Numbered from the stretch's first letter, positions 36,671 through 50,562 are shown. The stretch: 64,000 nt of DNA from Inia geoffrensis (GCA_036417435.1 CM070915.1:81717799-81781798); one strand, 5' to 3'. Notes: generated from the sequence alone by a model not told the origin. Made by a program: numbers and translations.

Positions 36671-38407
36671 TTGGCCAAAAAGGGCGTATGCGCTTTTTCC
36701 TGAATATATTCAGGAAAAAACGCATACGCCCTTTTTGGCCAAGTGCATCACTGTCGAACTGCTGCCTCTTTTCCTACGCTTTCAGAGCAATTCTTATCTA
36801 CCCCCCGATATCTGTTTTCTGCAATTCTGCGTCGCGTTCAAGTCCTCCTCACAGCCTTCCTTCAATAAATTTTTGGATGATAGGGGTCATTTGGAACTCT
36901 GCAGGATTGTGAGTTACAGTGCCAGAAATCTCCTTTTCGCAACTCGCTTTCTTGTGAGCTGACCGCAAACCCGAAGAATTGCTTCAGGCCCTCATCTCGT
37001 TCCGGCATGGCACGCTGAGCCTTTGGTGAACTCTTCTTCCTGTAGGGAAATCAGAGTTCAATGTGCCCGTCCAAACACATCGAGTTAGCCGCTCATTGGT
37101 TCTCCTTATTCCTGATCATCTTCTACCGAAATTGCAAAGTGTGCGAAACAAGAGGTCAAAGGCACTGACTCTCCAAGTGGGGAGAATGTTAATATGGCCT
37201 CTGGAACGGCGAACTCGAGTCCCAGGGTTCGAAAATGGCGATGAGTTTTAGAAACTTTGCCTGATCACTTCGTGGACCATATTCTGGGTTTTCCATGCAT
37301 ATTTTAGCTGAAGGATAAATCCCTTAAACGAGGAGATTTGGGACCCTTGGAATGGGAACCATGCACCATTACCTCAAAGGGTCTGCCTTCCCTCACCAAT
37401 AGCATCAGCCCAAAGTGTCCAGCCTTATCTCTCCCACGGCTGTGGATGTAGAGGTGGTAAATCCAAGATTCCACACAACCCCTGAAGGACTTATTTAAGA
37501 ATATCTCTCTATTTTACAGTCCTTGTGTTTTCTTTTTCAAATTTATTTTTATAAGGGGATTTAGCTTATGTACACTGCTGTGTGTATGCTGCTGTACACA
37601 AATGATTTTCTTATGGAGACCTATAAATGTATGGGTTTTAATTTTCTTCATAGTCAGGTATATTCCTCGGCTTTGAACACGGGGTGCTGAGTCCATGTGT
37701 TTGAGCGAGGAGGAGGTCTTGTCTAATATATATTTGGCTTATGGAATGGTATCTGTCCTAATATCAACCTCTGGTTTTATGCACCCTCCCCACTCTCCTT
37801 TCCCCTTAAGCAAGCATCAGTTTCTTTTGTAAATGTGAGACTCTGTTGTGTTTTGTAATGCAGTTCACGCGTAGCCGTGTTTACGTTCCCGGTATTCGTG
37901 ATACCTTATGATGTTTCTTTTTCTGTGTGACTTATTTCACTTAGAATCATCGTAACTAAATCCACTCATTATGCAGCTACTGGTCTGTTGCCATTGATTT
38001 CATTGTTGAGTGATATTCCATTGTAGGGATGTACCACAACTTTTATATCCATTTTTCTCTCTCTGGGCTATTGAAGTTGTACCATAGTCAAGGTTCCCAT
38101 AAAGAGAGCAGCCCCAAACTTTGGTGCGGCTGTGTCTTTTTCATTTAAATTTTCCGAATCTATGGCACCATAAGTGGAAGTGCCCTAGGCTCTCTAGCTT
38201 GGTTTTCTCTTTGTTCCAGGAAACATCATCCACTTCTCCAGAGTGGCTGTTGGCAATTTACATCCCGCCCATCAGCATAACAAGGCTGCCGGTTCTCCAT
38301 GGCCTTTCCTGCCTCTCTGGATTTTACAATTTTTTTCGGAGGGCCCTTTTGATCGGTGGGAAGTGAGAGTTGCTTGTAGTGCGGATTTCCATTGCAGGCT
38401 TGCTTGG
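36671..38407. repeat. Monomer M22, further copy of the M20/M21 type
   Basis: The palindrome (36671-36742) has the inherited unpaired C. It is very close to M21 at +1,737 bp. Private changes include ATGCAGCTACTGG (~37,970) and TTTTACAATTTTTTTC (~38,320). Confidence 0.92.
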
Positions 38408-40144
38408 TTGGCCAAAAAGGGCGTATGCGTTTTTTCCTGAATATATTCAGGAAAAAACGCATACGCCCTTTTTGGCAAAGTGCATCACTGTTGAACTGCT
38501 GCCTCTTTTCCTACGCTTTCAGAGCAATTCTTATCTACCCCCCGATATCTGTTTTCTGCAATTCTGCGTCGCATTCAAGTCCTCCTCACAGCCTTCCTTC
38601 AATAAATTTTTGGATGATAGGGGTCATTTGGAACTCTGCAAGATTTTGAGTTACAGTGCCAGAAATCTCCTTTTCTCAACTCGCTTTCTTGTGAGCTGAC
38701 CGCAAACCCGAAGAATTGCTTCAGGCCCTAATCTCGTTCCGGCATGGCACGCTGAGCCTTTGGTGAACTCTTCTTCCTGTAGGGAAATCAGAGTTCAATG
38801 TGCCCGTCCAAACACATCGAGTTAGCCGCTCATTGGTTCTCCTTATTCCTGATCATCTTCTACCGAAATTGCAAAGTGTGCAAAACAAGAGGTCAAAGGC
38901 ACTGACTCTCCAAGTGGGGAGAATGTTAATATCGCCTCTGGAACGGCGAACTCGAGCCCCAGGGTTCGAAAATGGCGATGAGTTTTAGAAACTTTGCCTG
39001 ATCACTTCGTGGACCATATTCTGGGTTTTCCATGCATATTTTAGCTGAAGGATAAATCCCTTAAACGTGGAGATTTGGGACCCGTGGAATGGGAACCATG
39101 CACCATTACCTCAAAGGGTCTGCATTCCCTCACCAATAGCATCAGCCCCAAGTGTCCAGCCTTATCTCTCCCACGGCTGTGGATGTAGAGGTGGTAAATC
39201 CAAGATTCCACACAAGCCGTGAAGGACTTATTTAAGAATTTCTCTCTATTTCACAGTCCTTGTGTTTTCTTTTTCAAATTTATTTTTATAAGGGGATTTA
39301 TCTTATGTACACTGCTGTGTGTATGCTGCTGTACACAAATGATTTTCTTATGGAGACCTATAAATGTATGGGTTTTAATTTTCTTCATAGTCAGGTATAT
39401 TCCTAGGATTTGAATACGGTGTGTTGAGTCCAATTGGTTGAGCGAGGAGTAGGTCTTGTCTAATATATATTTGGCTTATGGAATGGTATCTGGCCTAATG
39501 TCAACCTCTGGTTTAATGCAGCCTCCCCACTCTCCTTTCCCCTTAAGCAAGCATCAGTTTCTTTTGTAAATGTGAGACTCTGTTGTGTTTTGTAATGCAG
39601 TTCACGCGTAGCCGTGTTTACGTTCCCGGTATTCGTGATACCTTATGATGTTTCTTTTTCTGTGTGACTTATTTCACTTAGAATCATCATAACTAAATCC
39701 ACTCATTATGCTGCTACTGGTCTGTTGCCATTGATTTCATTGTTGAGTGATATTCCATTGTAGGGATGTACCACAACTTTTATATCCATTTTTCTCTCTC
39801 TGGGCTATTGAAGTTGTACCATAGTCAAGGTTCCCATAAAGAGAGCAGCCCCAAACTTTGGTGTGGCTGTGTCTTTTTCATTTAAATTTTCCGAATCTAT
39901 GGCACCATAAGTGGAAGTGCCCTAGGCTCTCTAGCTTGGTTTTCTCTTTGTTCCAGGAAACACCATCCACTTCTCCAGAGTGGCTGTTGGCAATTTACAT
40001 CCCGCCCATTAGCATAACAAGGCTGCCGGTTCTCCATGGCCTGTCCTGCCTCTCTGGATTTAACACTTTTTTTCGGAAGGCCCTTTGGATCGGTGGGAAG
40101 TGAGAGTTGCTTGTAGTGCGGATTTCCATTGCAGGCTTGCTTGG
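38408..40144. repeat. Monomer M23, zone B unit with an A-like patch
   Basis: The palindrome (38408-38479) has one unpaired position in the outer right arm (GGCAAAG). It carries a zone A-like tract at ~39,404-39,505 inside otherwise zone B text. The rare GCAAGATTTTGAG (~38,638) is shared only with M28. Confidence 0.92.
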
Positions 40145-41881
40145 TTCGCCAAAAAGGGCGTATGCGTTTTTTCCTGAATATATTCAGGAAAAAACGCATA
40201 CGCCCTTTTTGGCCAAGTGCATCACTGTCGAACTGCTGCCTCTTTTCCTACGCTTTCAGAGCAATTCTTATCTAACCCCCGATATCTGTTTTCTGCAATT
40301 TTGCGTCGCGTTCAAGTCCTCCTCACAGCCTTCCTTCAATAAATTTTTGGATGATAGGGGTCATTTGGAACTCTGCAGGATTGTGAGTTACAGTGCCACA
40401 AATCTCCTTTTCTCAACTCGCTTTCTTGTGAGCTGACCGCAAATCCGAAGAATTGCTTCAGGCCCTAATCTCGTTCTGGCATGGCACGCTGAGCCTTTGG
40501 TGAACTCTTCTTCCTGTAGGGAAATCAGAGTTCAATGTGCCTGTCCAAATACATCGAGTTAGCCGCTCATTGGTTCTCCTTTTTCCTGATCATCTTCTAC
40601 CGAAATTGCAAAGTGTGCGAAACAAGAGGTCAAAGGCACTGTCTCTCCAAGTGGGGAGAATGTTAATATGGCCTCTGGAATGGCGAACTCGAGTCCCAGG
40701 GTTCGAAAATAGCGATGAGTTTTAGAAACTTTGCCTGATCACTTCGTGGACCATATTCTGGGTTTTCCATGCATATTTTAGCTGAAGGATAAATCCCTTA
40801 AACGTGGAGATTTGGGACCCGTGGAATGGGAACCATGCACCATTACCTCAAAGGGTCTGCATTCCCTCACCAATAGCATCAGCCCCAAGTGTCCAGCCTT
40901 ATCTCTCCCACGGCTGTGGATGTAGAGGTGGTAAATCCAAGATTCCACACAAGCCCTGAAGGACTTATTTAAGAATTTCTCTCTATTTCACAGTCCTTGT
41001 GTTTTCTTTTTCAAATTTATTTTTATAAGGGGATTTAGCTTATGTACACTGCTGTGTGTATGCTGCTGTAAACAAATGATTTTCTTATGGAGACCTATAA
41101 ATGTATGGGTTTTAATTTTCTTCATAGTCAGGTATATTCCTCGGTTTTGAACACGGGGTGCTGAGTCCATGTGGTTGAGCGAGGAGGAGGTCTTGTCTAA
41201 TATATATTTGGCTTATGGAATGGTATCTTTCCTAATATCAACCTCTGGTTTTATGCAGCCTCCCCACTCTCCTTTCCCCTTAAGCAAGCATCAGTTTCTT
41301 TTGTAAATGTGAGACTCTGTTGTGTTTTGTAATGCAGTTCACGCGTAGCCGTGTTTACGTTCCCGGTATTCGTGATACCTTATGATGTTTCTTTTTCTGT
41401 GTGACTTATTTCACTTAGAATCATCGTAACTAAATCCACTCATTATGCTGCTACTGGTCTGTTGCCATTGATTTCATTGTTGAGTGATATTCCATTGTAG
41501 GGATGTACCACAACTTTTATATCCATTTTTCTCTTTCTGGGCTATTGAAGTTGTACCATAGTCAAGGTTCCCGTAAAGAGAGCAGCCCCAAACTTTGGTG
41601 CGGCTGTGTCTTTTTCATTTAAATTTTCCGAATCTATGGCACCATAAGTGGAAGTACCCTAGGCTCTCTGGCTTGGTTTTCTCTTTGTTCCAGGAAACAC
41701 CATCCACTTCTCCAGAGTGGCTGTTGGCAATTTACATCCCGCCCATCAGCATAACAAGGCTGCCGGTTCTCCATGGCCTGTCCTGCCTCCCTGGATTTTA
41801 CACTTTTTTTCGGAGGGCCCTTTTGATCGGTGGGAAGTGAGAGTTGCTTGTAGTGTGGATTTCCATTGCAGGCTTGCTTGG
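40145..41881. repeat. Monomer M24, zone B
   Basis: The palindrome (40145-40216) has one unpaired position (TTCGCC). ATGTGCCTGTCC, CACTGTCTCTCC and AAAATAGCGATG are shared only with M25, making this a young adjacent pair. Confidence 0.92.
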
Positions 41882-43618
41882 TTGGCCAAAAAGGGCGTAT
41901 GCGTTTTTTCCTGAATATATTCAGGAAAAAACGCATACGCCCTTTTTGGCCAAGTGCATCACTGTCGAACTGCTGCCTCTTTTCCTACGCTTTCAGAGCA
42001 ATTCTTATCTACCCCCCGATATCTCTTTTCTGCAATTCTGTGTCGCGTTCAAGTCCTCCTCACAGCCTTCCTTCAATAAATTTTTGGATGATAGGGGTCA
42101 TTTGGAACTCTGCAGGATTGTGAGTTACAGTGCCAGAAATCTCCTTTTCTCAACTCGCTTTCTTGTGAGCTGACCGCAAACCCGAAGAATTGCTTCAGGC
42201 CCTAATCTCGTTCCGGCATGGCACGCTGAGCCTTTGGTGAACTCTTCTTCCTGTAGGGAAATCAGAGTTCAATGTGCCTGTCCAAACACATCGAGTTAGC
42301 CGCTCATTGGTTCTCCTTATTCCTGATCATCTTCTACCGAAATTGCAAAGTGTGCGAAACAAGAGGTCAAAGGCACTGTCTCTCCAAGTGGGGAGAATGT
42401 TAATATGGCCTCTGGAATGGCGAACTCGAGTCCCAGGGTTCGAAAATAGCGATGAGTTTTAGAAACTTTGCCTGATCACTTCGTGGACCATATTCTGGGT
42501 TTTCCATGCATATTTTAGCAGAAGGATAAATCCCTTAAACGTGGAGATTTGGGACCCGTGGAATGGGAACCATGCACCATTACCTCAAAGGGTCTGCATT
42601 CCCTCACCAATAGCATCAGCCCCAAGTGTCCAGCCTTATCTCTCCCACAGCTGTGGATGTAGAGGTGGTAAATCCAAGATTCCACACAAGCCCTGAAGGC
42701 CTTATTTAAGAATTTCTCTCTATTTCACAGTCCTTGTGTTTTCTTTTTCAAATTTATTTTTATAAGGGGATTTAGCTTATGTACACTGCTGTGTGTATGC
42801 TGCTGTACACAAATGATTTTCTTATGGAGACCTATAAATGTATGGGTTTTAATTTTCTTCATAGTCAGGTATATTCCTCGGTTTTAAACACGGGGTGCTG
42901 AGTCCATGTGGTTGAGCGAGGAGGAGGTCTTGTCTAATATATATTTGGCTTATGGAATGGTATCTGTCCTAATATCAACCTCTGGTTTTATGCAGCCTCC
43001 CCACTCTCCTTTCCCCTTAAGCAAGCATCAGTTTCTTTTGTAAATGAGAGACTCTGTTGTGTTTTGTAATGCAGTTCACGCGTAGCCGTGTTTACGTTCC
43101 CGGTATTCGTGATACCTTATGATGTTTCTTTTTCTGTGTGACTTATTTCACTTAGAATCATCGTAACTAAATCCACTCATTATGCTGCTACTGGTCTGTT
43201 GCCATTGATTTCATTGTTGAGTGATATTCCATTGTAGGGATGTAGCACAACTTTTATATCCATTTTTCTCTCTCTGGGCTATTGAAGTTGTACCATAGTC
43301 AAGGTTCCCGTAAAGAGCGCAGCCCCAAATTTTGGTGTGGCTGTGTCTTTTTCATTTAAATTTTCCGAATCTATGGCACCATAAGTGGAAGTGCCCTAGG
43401 CTCTCTAGCTTGGTTTTCTCTTTGTTCCAGGAAACACCATCCACTTCTCCAGAGTGGCTGTTGGCAATTTACATCCCGCCCATCAGCATAACAAGGCTGC
43501 CTGTTCTCCATGGCCTGTCCTGCCTCTCTGGATTTTACACTTTTTTTCGGAGGGCCCTTTTGATCGGTGGGAAGTGAGAGTTGCTTGTAGTGCGGATTTC
43601 CATTGCAGGCTTGCTTGG
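41882..43618. repeat. Monomer M25, zone B, partner of M24
   Basis: The palindrome (41882-41953) is flawless. It shares the M24 private markers at +1,737 bp. Private changes include TTAGCAGAAGG (~42,515) and GTAGCACAAC (~43,241). Confidence 0.92.
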
Positions 43619-45355
43619 TTGGCCAAAAAGGGCGTATGCGTTTTTTCCTGAATATATTCAGGAAAAAACGCATACGCCCTTTTTGGCCAAGTGCATCACT
43701 GTCGAACTGCTGCCTCTTTTCCTACGCTTTCAGAGCAATTCTTATCTACCCCACGATATCTGTTTCCTGCAATTCTGCGTCGCGTTCAAGTCCTCCTCAC
43801 AGCCTTCCTTCAATAAATTTTTGGATGATAGGGGTCATTTGGAACTCTGCAGGATTGCGAGTTACAGTGCCAAAAATCTCCTTTTCTCAACTCGCTTTCC
43901 TGTGAGCTGACCGCAAACCCGAAGAATTGCTTCAGGCCCTAATCTCGTTCCGGCATGGCACGCTGAGCCTTTGGTGAACTCTTCTTCCTGTAGGGAAATC
44001 AGAGTTGAATGTGCCCGGCCAAACACATCGAGTTAGCCGCTCATTAGTTCTCCTTATTCCTGATCATCTTTTACCGAAATTGCAAAGTGTGTGAAACAAG
44101 AGGTCAAAGGCACTGACTCTCCAAGTGGGGAGAATGTTAATATGGCCTCTGGAGGGGCGAACTCGACTCCCAGGGTTCGAAAATGGCGATGAGTTTTAGA
44201 AACTTTGCCTGATCACTTCGTGGACCATATTCTGGGTTTTCCATGCATATTTTAGCTGAAGGATAAATCCCTTAAACGTGGAGATTTGGGACCCGTGGAA
44301 TGGGAACCATGCACCATTACCTCAAAGGGTCTGCATTCCCTCACCAATAGCATCAGCACCAAGTGTCCAGCCTTATCTCTCCCACAGCTGTGGATGTAGA
44401 GGTGGTAAATCCAAGATTCCACACAAGCCCTGAAGGACTTATTTAAGAATTTCTCTCTATTTCACAGTCCTTGTGTTTTCTTTTTCAAATTTATTTTTAT
44501 AAGGGGATTTAGCTTATGTACACTGCTGTGTGTATGCTGCTGTACACAAATGATTTTCTTATGGAGACCTATAAATGTATGGGTTTTAATTTTCTTCATA
44601 GTCAGGTATATTCCTCGGTTTTGAACACGGGGTACTGAGTCCATGTGGTTGAGCGAGGAGGAGGTCTTGTCTAATATATATTTGGCTTATGGAATGGTAT
44701 CTGTCCTAATATCAACCTCTGCTTTTATGCAGCCTCCCCACTCTCCTTTCCCCTTAAGCAAGCATCAGTTTCTTTTGTAAATGAGAGACTCTGTTGTGTT
44801 TTGTAATGCAGTTCACGCGTAGCCGTGTTTACGTTCCCGGTATTCGTGATACCTTATGATGTTTCTTTTTCTGTGTGACTTATTTCACTTAGAATCATCG
44901 TAAATAAATCCACTCATTATGCTGCTACTCGTCTGTTGCCATTGATTTCATTGTTGAGTGATATTCCATTGTAGGGATGTACCACAACTTTTATATCCAT
45001 TTTTCTCTTTCTTGGCTATTGAAGTTGTACCATAGTCAAGGTTCCCGTAAAGAGAGCAGCCCCAAACTTTGGTGTGGCTGTGTCTTTTTCATTTAAATTT
45101 TCCGAATCTATGGCACCATAAGTGGAAGTGCCCTAGGCTCTCTAGCTTGGTTTTCTCTTTGTTCCAGGAAACACCATCCACTTCTCCAGAGTGGCTGTTG
45201 GCAATTTACATCCCGCCCATCAGCATAACAAGGCTGCCGGTTCTCCATGGACTGTCCTGCCTCTCTGGATTTTACACTTTTTTTCGGAGGGCCCTTTTGA
45301 TCGGTGGGAAGTGAGAGTTGCTTGTAGTGAGGATTTCCATTGCAGGCTTGCTTGG
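43619..45355. repeat. Monomer M26, zone B
   Basis: The palindrome (43619-43690) is flawless. Odd-member ATTGCGAG reappears here. Private changes include CCCCACGATATC, AGTTGAATGTGCCCGGCC and AACTCGACTCCC. Confidence 0.92.
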
Positions 45356-47091
45356 TTGGCCAAAAAGGGCGTATGCGTTTTTTCCTGAATATATTCAGGA
45401 AAAAACGCATACGCCCTTTTTGGCCAAGTGCATCACTGTCGAACTGCTGCCTCTTTTCCTACGCTTTCAGAGCAATTCTTATCTACCCCCCGATATCTGT
45501 TTTCTGCAATTCTGCGTCGCGTTCAAGTCCTCCTCACAGCCTTCCTTCAATAAATTTTTGGATGATAGGGGTCATTTGGAACTCTGCAGGATTGTGAGTT
45601 ACAGTGCCAGAAATCTCCTTTTCTCAACTCGCTTTCTTGTGAGCTGACCGCAAACCCGAACAATTGCTTCAGGCCCTAATCTCGTTCCGGCATGGCACGC
45701 TGAGCCTTTGGTGAACTCTTCTTCCTGTAGGGAAATCAGAGTTCAATGTGCCCGTCCAAACACATCGAGTTAGCCGCTCATTGGTTCTCCTTATTCCTGA
45801 TCATCTTCTACCGAAATTGCAAAGTGTGCGAAACAAGAGGTCAAAGGCACTGACTCTCCAAGTGGGGGAATGTTAATATCGCCTCTGGAAGGGCGAACTT
45901 GAGTCCCAGGGGGCGAAAATGGCGATGAGTTTTCGAAACTTTGCCTGATCACTTCGTGGACCATATTCTGGGTTTTCCATGCATATTTTATCTGAAGGAT
46001 AAATCCCTTAAACGTGGAGATTTGGGACCCGTGGAATGGGAACCATGCACCATTACCTCAAAGGGTCTGCATTCCCTCACCAATAGCATCAGCCCCAAGT
46101 GTCCAGCCTTATCTCTCCCACGGCTGTGGACGTAGAGGTGGTAAATCCAAGATTCCACACAAGCCCTGAAGGACTTATTTAAGAATTTCTCTCTATTTCA
46201 CAGTCCTTGTGTTTCCTTTTTCAAATTTATTTTTATAAGGGGATTTAGCTTATGTACACTGCTGTGTGTATGCTGCTGTACACAAATGATTTTCTTATGG
46301 AGACCTATAAATGTATGGGCCTTAATTTTCTTCATAGTCAGTTATATTCCTCGGTTTTGAACACGTGGTGCTGAGTCCATGTGGTTGAGCGAGGAGGAGG
46401 TCTTGTCTAATATATATTTGGCTTATGGAATGGTATCTGTCCTAATATCAACCTCTGATTTTATGCAGCGTCCCCACTCTCCTTTCCCCTTAAGCAAGCA
46501 TCAGTTTCTTTTGTAAATGTGAGACTCTGTTGTGTTATGTAATGCAGTTCACGCGTAGCCGTGTTTACGTTCCCGGTATTCGTGATACCTTATGATGTTT
46601 CTTTTTCTGTGTGACTTATTTCACTTAGAATCATCGTAACTAAATCCACTCATTATGCTGCTACTGGTCTGTTGCCATTGATTTCATTGTTGAGTGATAT
46701 TCCATTGTAGGGATGTACCACAACTTTTATATCCATTTTTCTCTTTCTGGGCTATTGAAGTTGTACCATAGTCAAGGTTCCCGTAAAGAGAGCAGCCCCA
46801 AACTTTGGTGTGGCTGTGTCTTTTTCATTTAAATTTTCCGAATCTATGGCACCATAAGTGGAAGTGCCCTAGGCTCTATAGCTTGGTTTTCTCTTTGTTC
46901 CAGGAAACACCATCCACTTCTCCAGAGTGGCTGTTGGCAATTTACATTCCGCCCATCAGCATAACAAGGCTGTCGGTTCTCCATGGCCTGTCCTGCCTCT
47001 CTGGATTTTACACTTTTTTTCGGAGGGCCCTTTTGATCAGTGGGAAGTGAGAGTTGCTTGTAGTGCGGATTTCCATTGCAGGCTTGCTTGG
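45356..47091. repeat. Monomer M27, zone B
   Basis: The palindrome (45356-45427) is flawless. A single-base deletion gives AGTGGGGGAATG (~45,861). GGGGGCGAAAATGG replaces the zone B GGTTCGAAAATGG, returning to the zone A and old-edge form. Confidence 0.92.
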
Positions 47092-48827
47092 TTGGCCAAA
47101 AAGGGCGTATGCATTTTTTCCTGAATATATTCAGGAAATAACGCATACGCCCTTTTTGGCCAAATGCATCACTGTCGAACTGCTGCCTCTTTTCCTACGC
47201 TTTCAGAGCAATTCTTATCTACCCCCCGATATCTGTTTTCTGCAATTCTGCGTCGCGTTCAAGTCCTCCTCACAGCCTTCCTTCAATAAATTTTTGGATG
47301 ATAGGGGTCATTTGGAACTCTGCAAGATTTTGAGTTACAGTGCCAGAAATCTCCTTTTCTCAACTCGCTTTCTTGTGAGCTGACCGCAAACCCGAAGAAT
47401 TGCTTCAGGCCCTAATCTCGTTCCGGCATGGCACGCTGAGCCTTTGGTGAACTCTTCTTCCTGTAGGGAAATCAGAGTTCAATGTGCCCGTCCAAACACA
47501 TCGAGTTAGCCGCTCATTGGTTCTCCTTATTCCTGATCATCTTTTACCGTAATTGCAAAGTGTGCGAAACAAGAGGTCAAAGGCACTGACTCTCGAAGTG
47601 GGGAGAATGTTAATATCGCCTCTGGAAGGGCGAACTTGAGTCCCAGGGGGCGAAAATGGCGATGAGTTTTAGAAACTTTGCCTGATCACTTCGTGGACCA
47701 TATTCCGGGTTTTCCATGCATATTTTAGCTGACGGATAAATCCCTTAAACGTGGAGATTTGGGACCCGTGGAATGGGAACCATGCACCATTACCTCAAAG
47801 GGTCTGCATTCCCTCACCAATATCATCAGCCCCAAGTGTCCAGCCTTATCTCTACCACAGCTGTGGATGTAGAGGTGGTAAATCCAAGATTCCACACAAG
47901 CCCTGAAGGACTTATTTCAGATTTTATGTCTATTTCACAGTCCTTGTGTTTTCTTTTTCAAATTTATTTTTATAAGGGGATTTAACTTATTTACACGGCT
48001 GTGTGTATGCTGCTGTACACAAATGATTTTCTTATGGAGACCTATAAATGTATGGGTTTTAATTTTCTTCATAGTCAGGTATATTCCTAGGTTTTGAATA
48101 AGGGGTGTTGAGTCCATGTGGTTGAGCGAGGAGTAGGTCTTGTCTGATATATATTTGGCTTATGGAATGGTATCTGTCCTAATATCAACCTCTGGTTTTA
48201 TGCAGCCTCCCCACTCTCCTTTCCCCTTAAGCAAGCATCAGTTTCTTTTGTAAATGTGAGACTCTGTTGTGTTTTGTAATGCAGTTCAAGCGTAGCCGTG
48301 TTTACATTCCCGGTATTCGTGATATCTTATGATGTTTCTTTTTCTGTGTGACTTATTTCACTTAGAATCAGCGTAACTAAATCCACTCATTATGCTTCTA
48401 CTGGTCTGTTGCCATTGATTTCACTGTTGAGTGATATACCATTGTAGGGATGTACCACAAATTTTATATCCATTTTTCTCTTTCTGGGCTATTGTAGTTG
48501 TACCATAGTCAAGGTTCCCGTAAAGAGAGCAGTCCCAAACTTTGGTGTGGCTGTGTCTTTTTCATTTAAATTTTCCGAATCTATAGCACCATAAGTGGAA
48601 GTGCCCTAAGCTCTCTAGCTTGGTTTTCTCTTTGTTCCAGGAAACACCATCCACTTCTCCATAGTGGCTGTTGGCAATTTACATCCCGCCCATCAGCATA
48701 ACAAGGCTGCCGGTTCTCCATGGCCTGTCCTGCCTCTCTGGATTTTACACATATTTCGCAGGGCCCTTTTGATCGGTGGGAAGTGAGAGTTGCTTGTAGG
48801 GCGGATTTCCATTGCAGGCTTGCTTGG
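47092..48827. repeat. Monomer M28, zone B drifting towards the old edge
   Basis: The palindrome (47092-47163) has two unpaired positions (TGCATTTTTT left, GGAAATAACG right). It shares GCAAGATTTTGAG with M23, five units away. Zone A-like GAATA..GTGTTGAG and GAGGAGTAGG appear in the L1 half. Confidence 0.92.
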
Positions 48828-50562
48828 TTGGCAAAAAAGGGTGTATGCGTTTTTTCCTGAGTATATTCAGGAAAAAACGCATACGCCCTTTTTGGCCAAG
48901 TGCATCACTGTCGAACTGCTGCCTCTTTTCCTACGCTTTCAGAGCAATTCTTATCTACCCCCTTATATCTGTTTTCCGCACTTCTGCGTCGCGTTCAAGT
49001 CCTCCTCACAGCCTTCCTTCAATAAATTTTTGGATGATAGGGGCTATTTGGAACTCTGCAGGATTGTGAGTTCAGTGCCAAAAATCTCCTTTTCTCCACT
49101 CGCTTTCTTGGGAGCTGACCGCAAACTCGAAGAATTGCTTCAGGCCCTAATCTCGTTCCGGCATGGCACGCTCAGCCTTTGGTGAACTCTTCTTCCTGTA
49201 GGGAAATCAGAGTTCAATGTGCCCGTCCAAACACATCGAGTTAGCCGCTCATGGGTTCTCCTTATTCCTGATCATCTTCTACAGAAATTGCAAACTGTGC
49301 GAAACAAGAGGTCAAAGGCACTGACTCTCCAAGTGGGGAGAATGTTAATATCGCCTCTGGAACGGCGAACTCGAGTCCCAGGGAGCGAAAATGGCGATGA
49401 GGTTTAGAAACTTTGCCTGATCACTTCGTGGAACATATTCCGGGTTTTCCATGCATATTTTAGCTGAAGGATAAATCCCTTAAACGTGGAGATTTGGGAC
49501 CCGTGGAATGGGAACCATGCACCATTACCTCAAAGGGTCTGCATTCCCTCACCAATAGCATCAGCCCCAAGTGTCCAGCCTTATCTCTCCCACAGCTGTG
49601 GATGTAGAGGTGGTAAATCCAAGATTGCACACAAGCCCTGAAGGACTTATTTAAGAATGTCTCTCTATTTCACAGTCCTTGTGTTTTCTTTTTCAAATTT
49701 ATTTTTACAAGGGCATTTAGCTTATTTACACGGCTGTGTGTATGCTGCTGTACACAAATGATTTTCTTATGGAGACCTATAAATATATGGGTTTTAATTT
49801 TCTTCATTGTCAGGTATATTCCTCGGTTTTGAATACGTGGTGTTGAGTCCATTTGGTTGAGCGAGGAGTAGGTCTTGTCTAACATATATTTGGCTTATGG
49901 AATGGTGTCTGTCCTAATATCAACCTCTGGTTTTATGCAGCCTCCCCACTCTCCTTTCCCCTTAAGCAAGCATCAGTTTCTTTTGTAAATGTGAGACTCT
50001 GTTGTGTTTTGTAATGCAGTTCACGCGTAGCCGTGTTTACATTCCCGGTATTCGTGATGTCTTATGATGTTTCTTTTTCTGTGTGACTTATTTCACTTAG
50101 AATCATTGTAACTAAATCCACTCATTATGCTGCTACTGGTCTGTTGCCATTGATTTCATTGTTGAGTGATATTCCATTGTAGGGATGTACCACAACTTTT
50201 ATATCCATTTTTCTCTTTCTGGGCTATTGAAGTTGTACCATAGTCAAGGTTCCCATAAAGAGAGCAGCCCGAAACTTTGGTGTGGCTGTGTCTTTTTCAT
50301 TTAAATTTTCCGAATCTATAGCACCATAAGTGGAAGTGCACTAGGCTCTCTAGCTTGGTTTCCTCTTTGTTCCAGGAAACACCATCCACTTCTCCAGAGT
50401 GGCTGTTGGCAATTTACATCCCGCCCATCAGCATAACAAGGCTGCCGGTTCTCCATGGCCTGTCCTGCCTCTCTGGATTTTACACTTTTTTCGGAGGGCC
50501 CTTTTGATCGGTGGGAAGTGAGAGTTGCTTGTAGGGCGGATTTCCATTGCAGGCTTGCTTGG
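48828..50562. repeat. Monomer M29, intermediate type
   Basis: The palindrome (48828-48899) has three unpaired positions, all in the left arm (GGCAAAAAAGG, GGGTGTATG, CTGAGTAT). Other changes are numerous, for example CTTATATCTG and CCGCACTTCTGCG. Confidence 0.92.
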
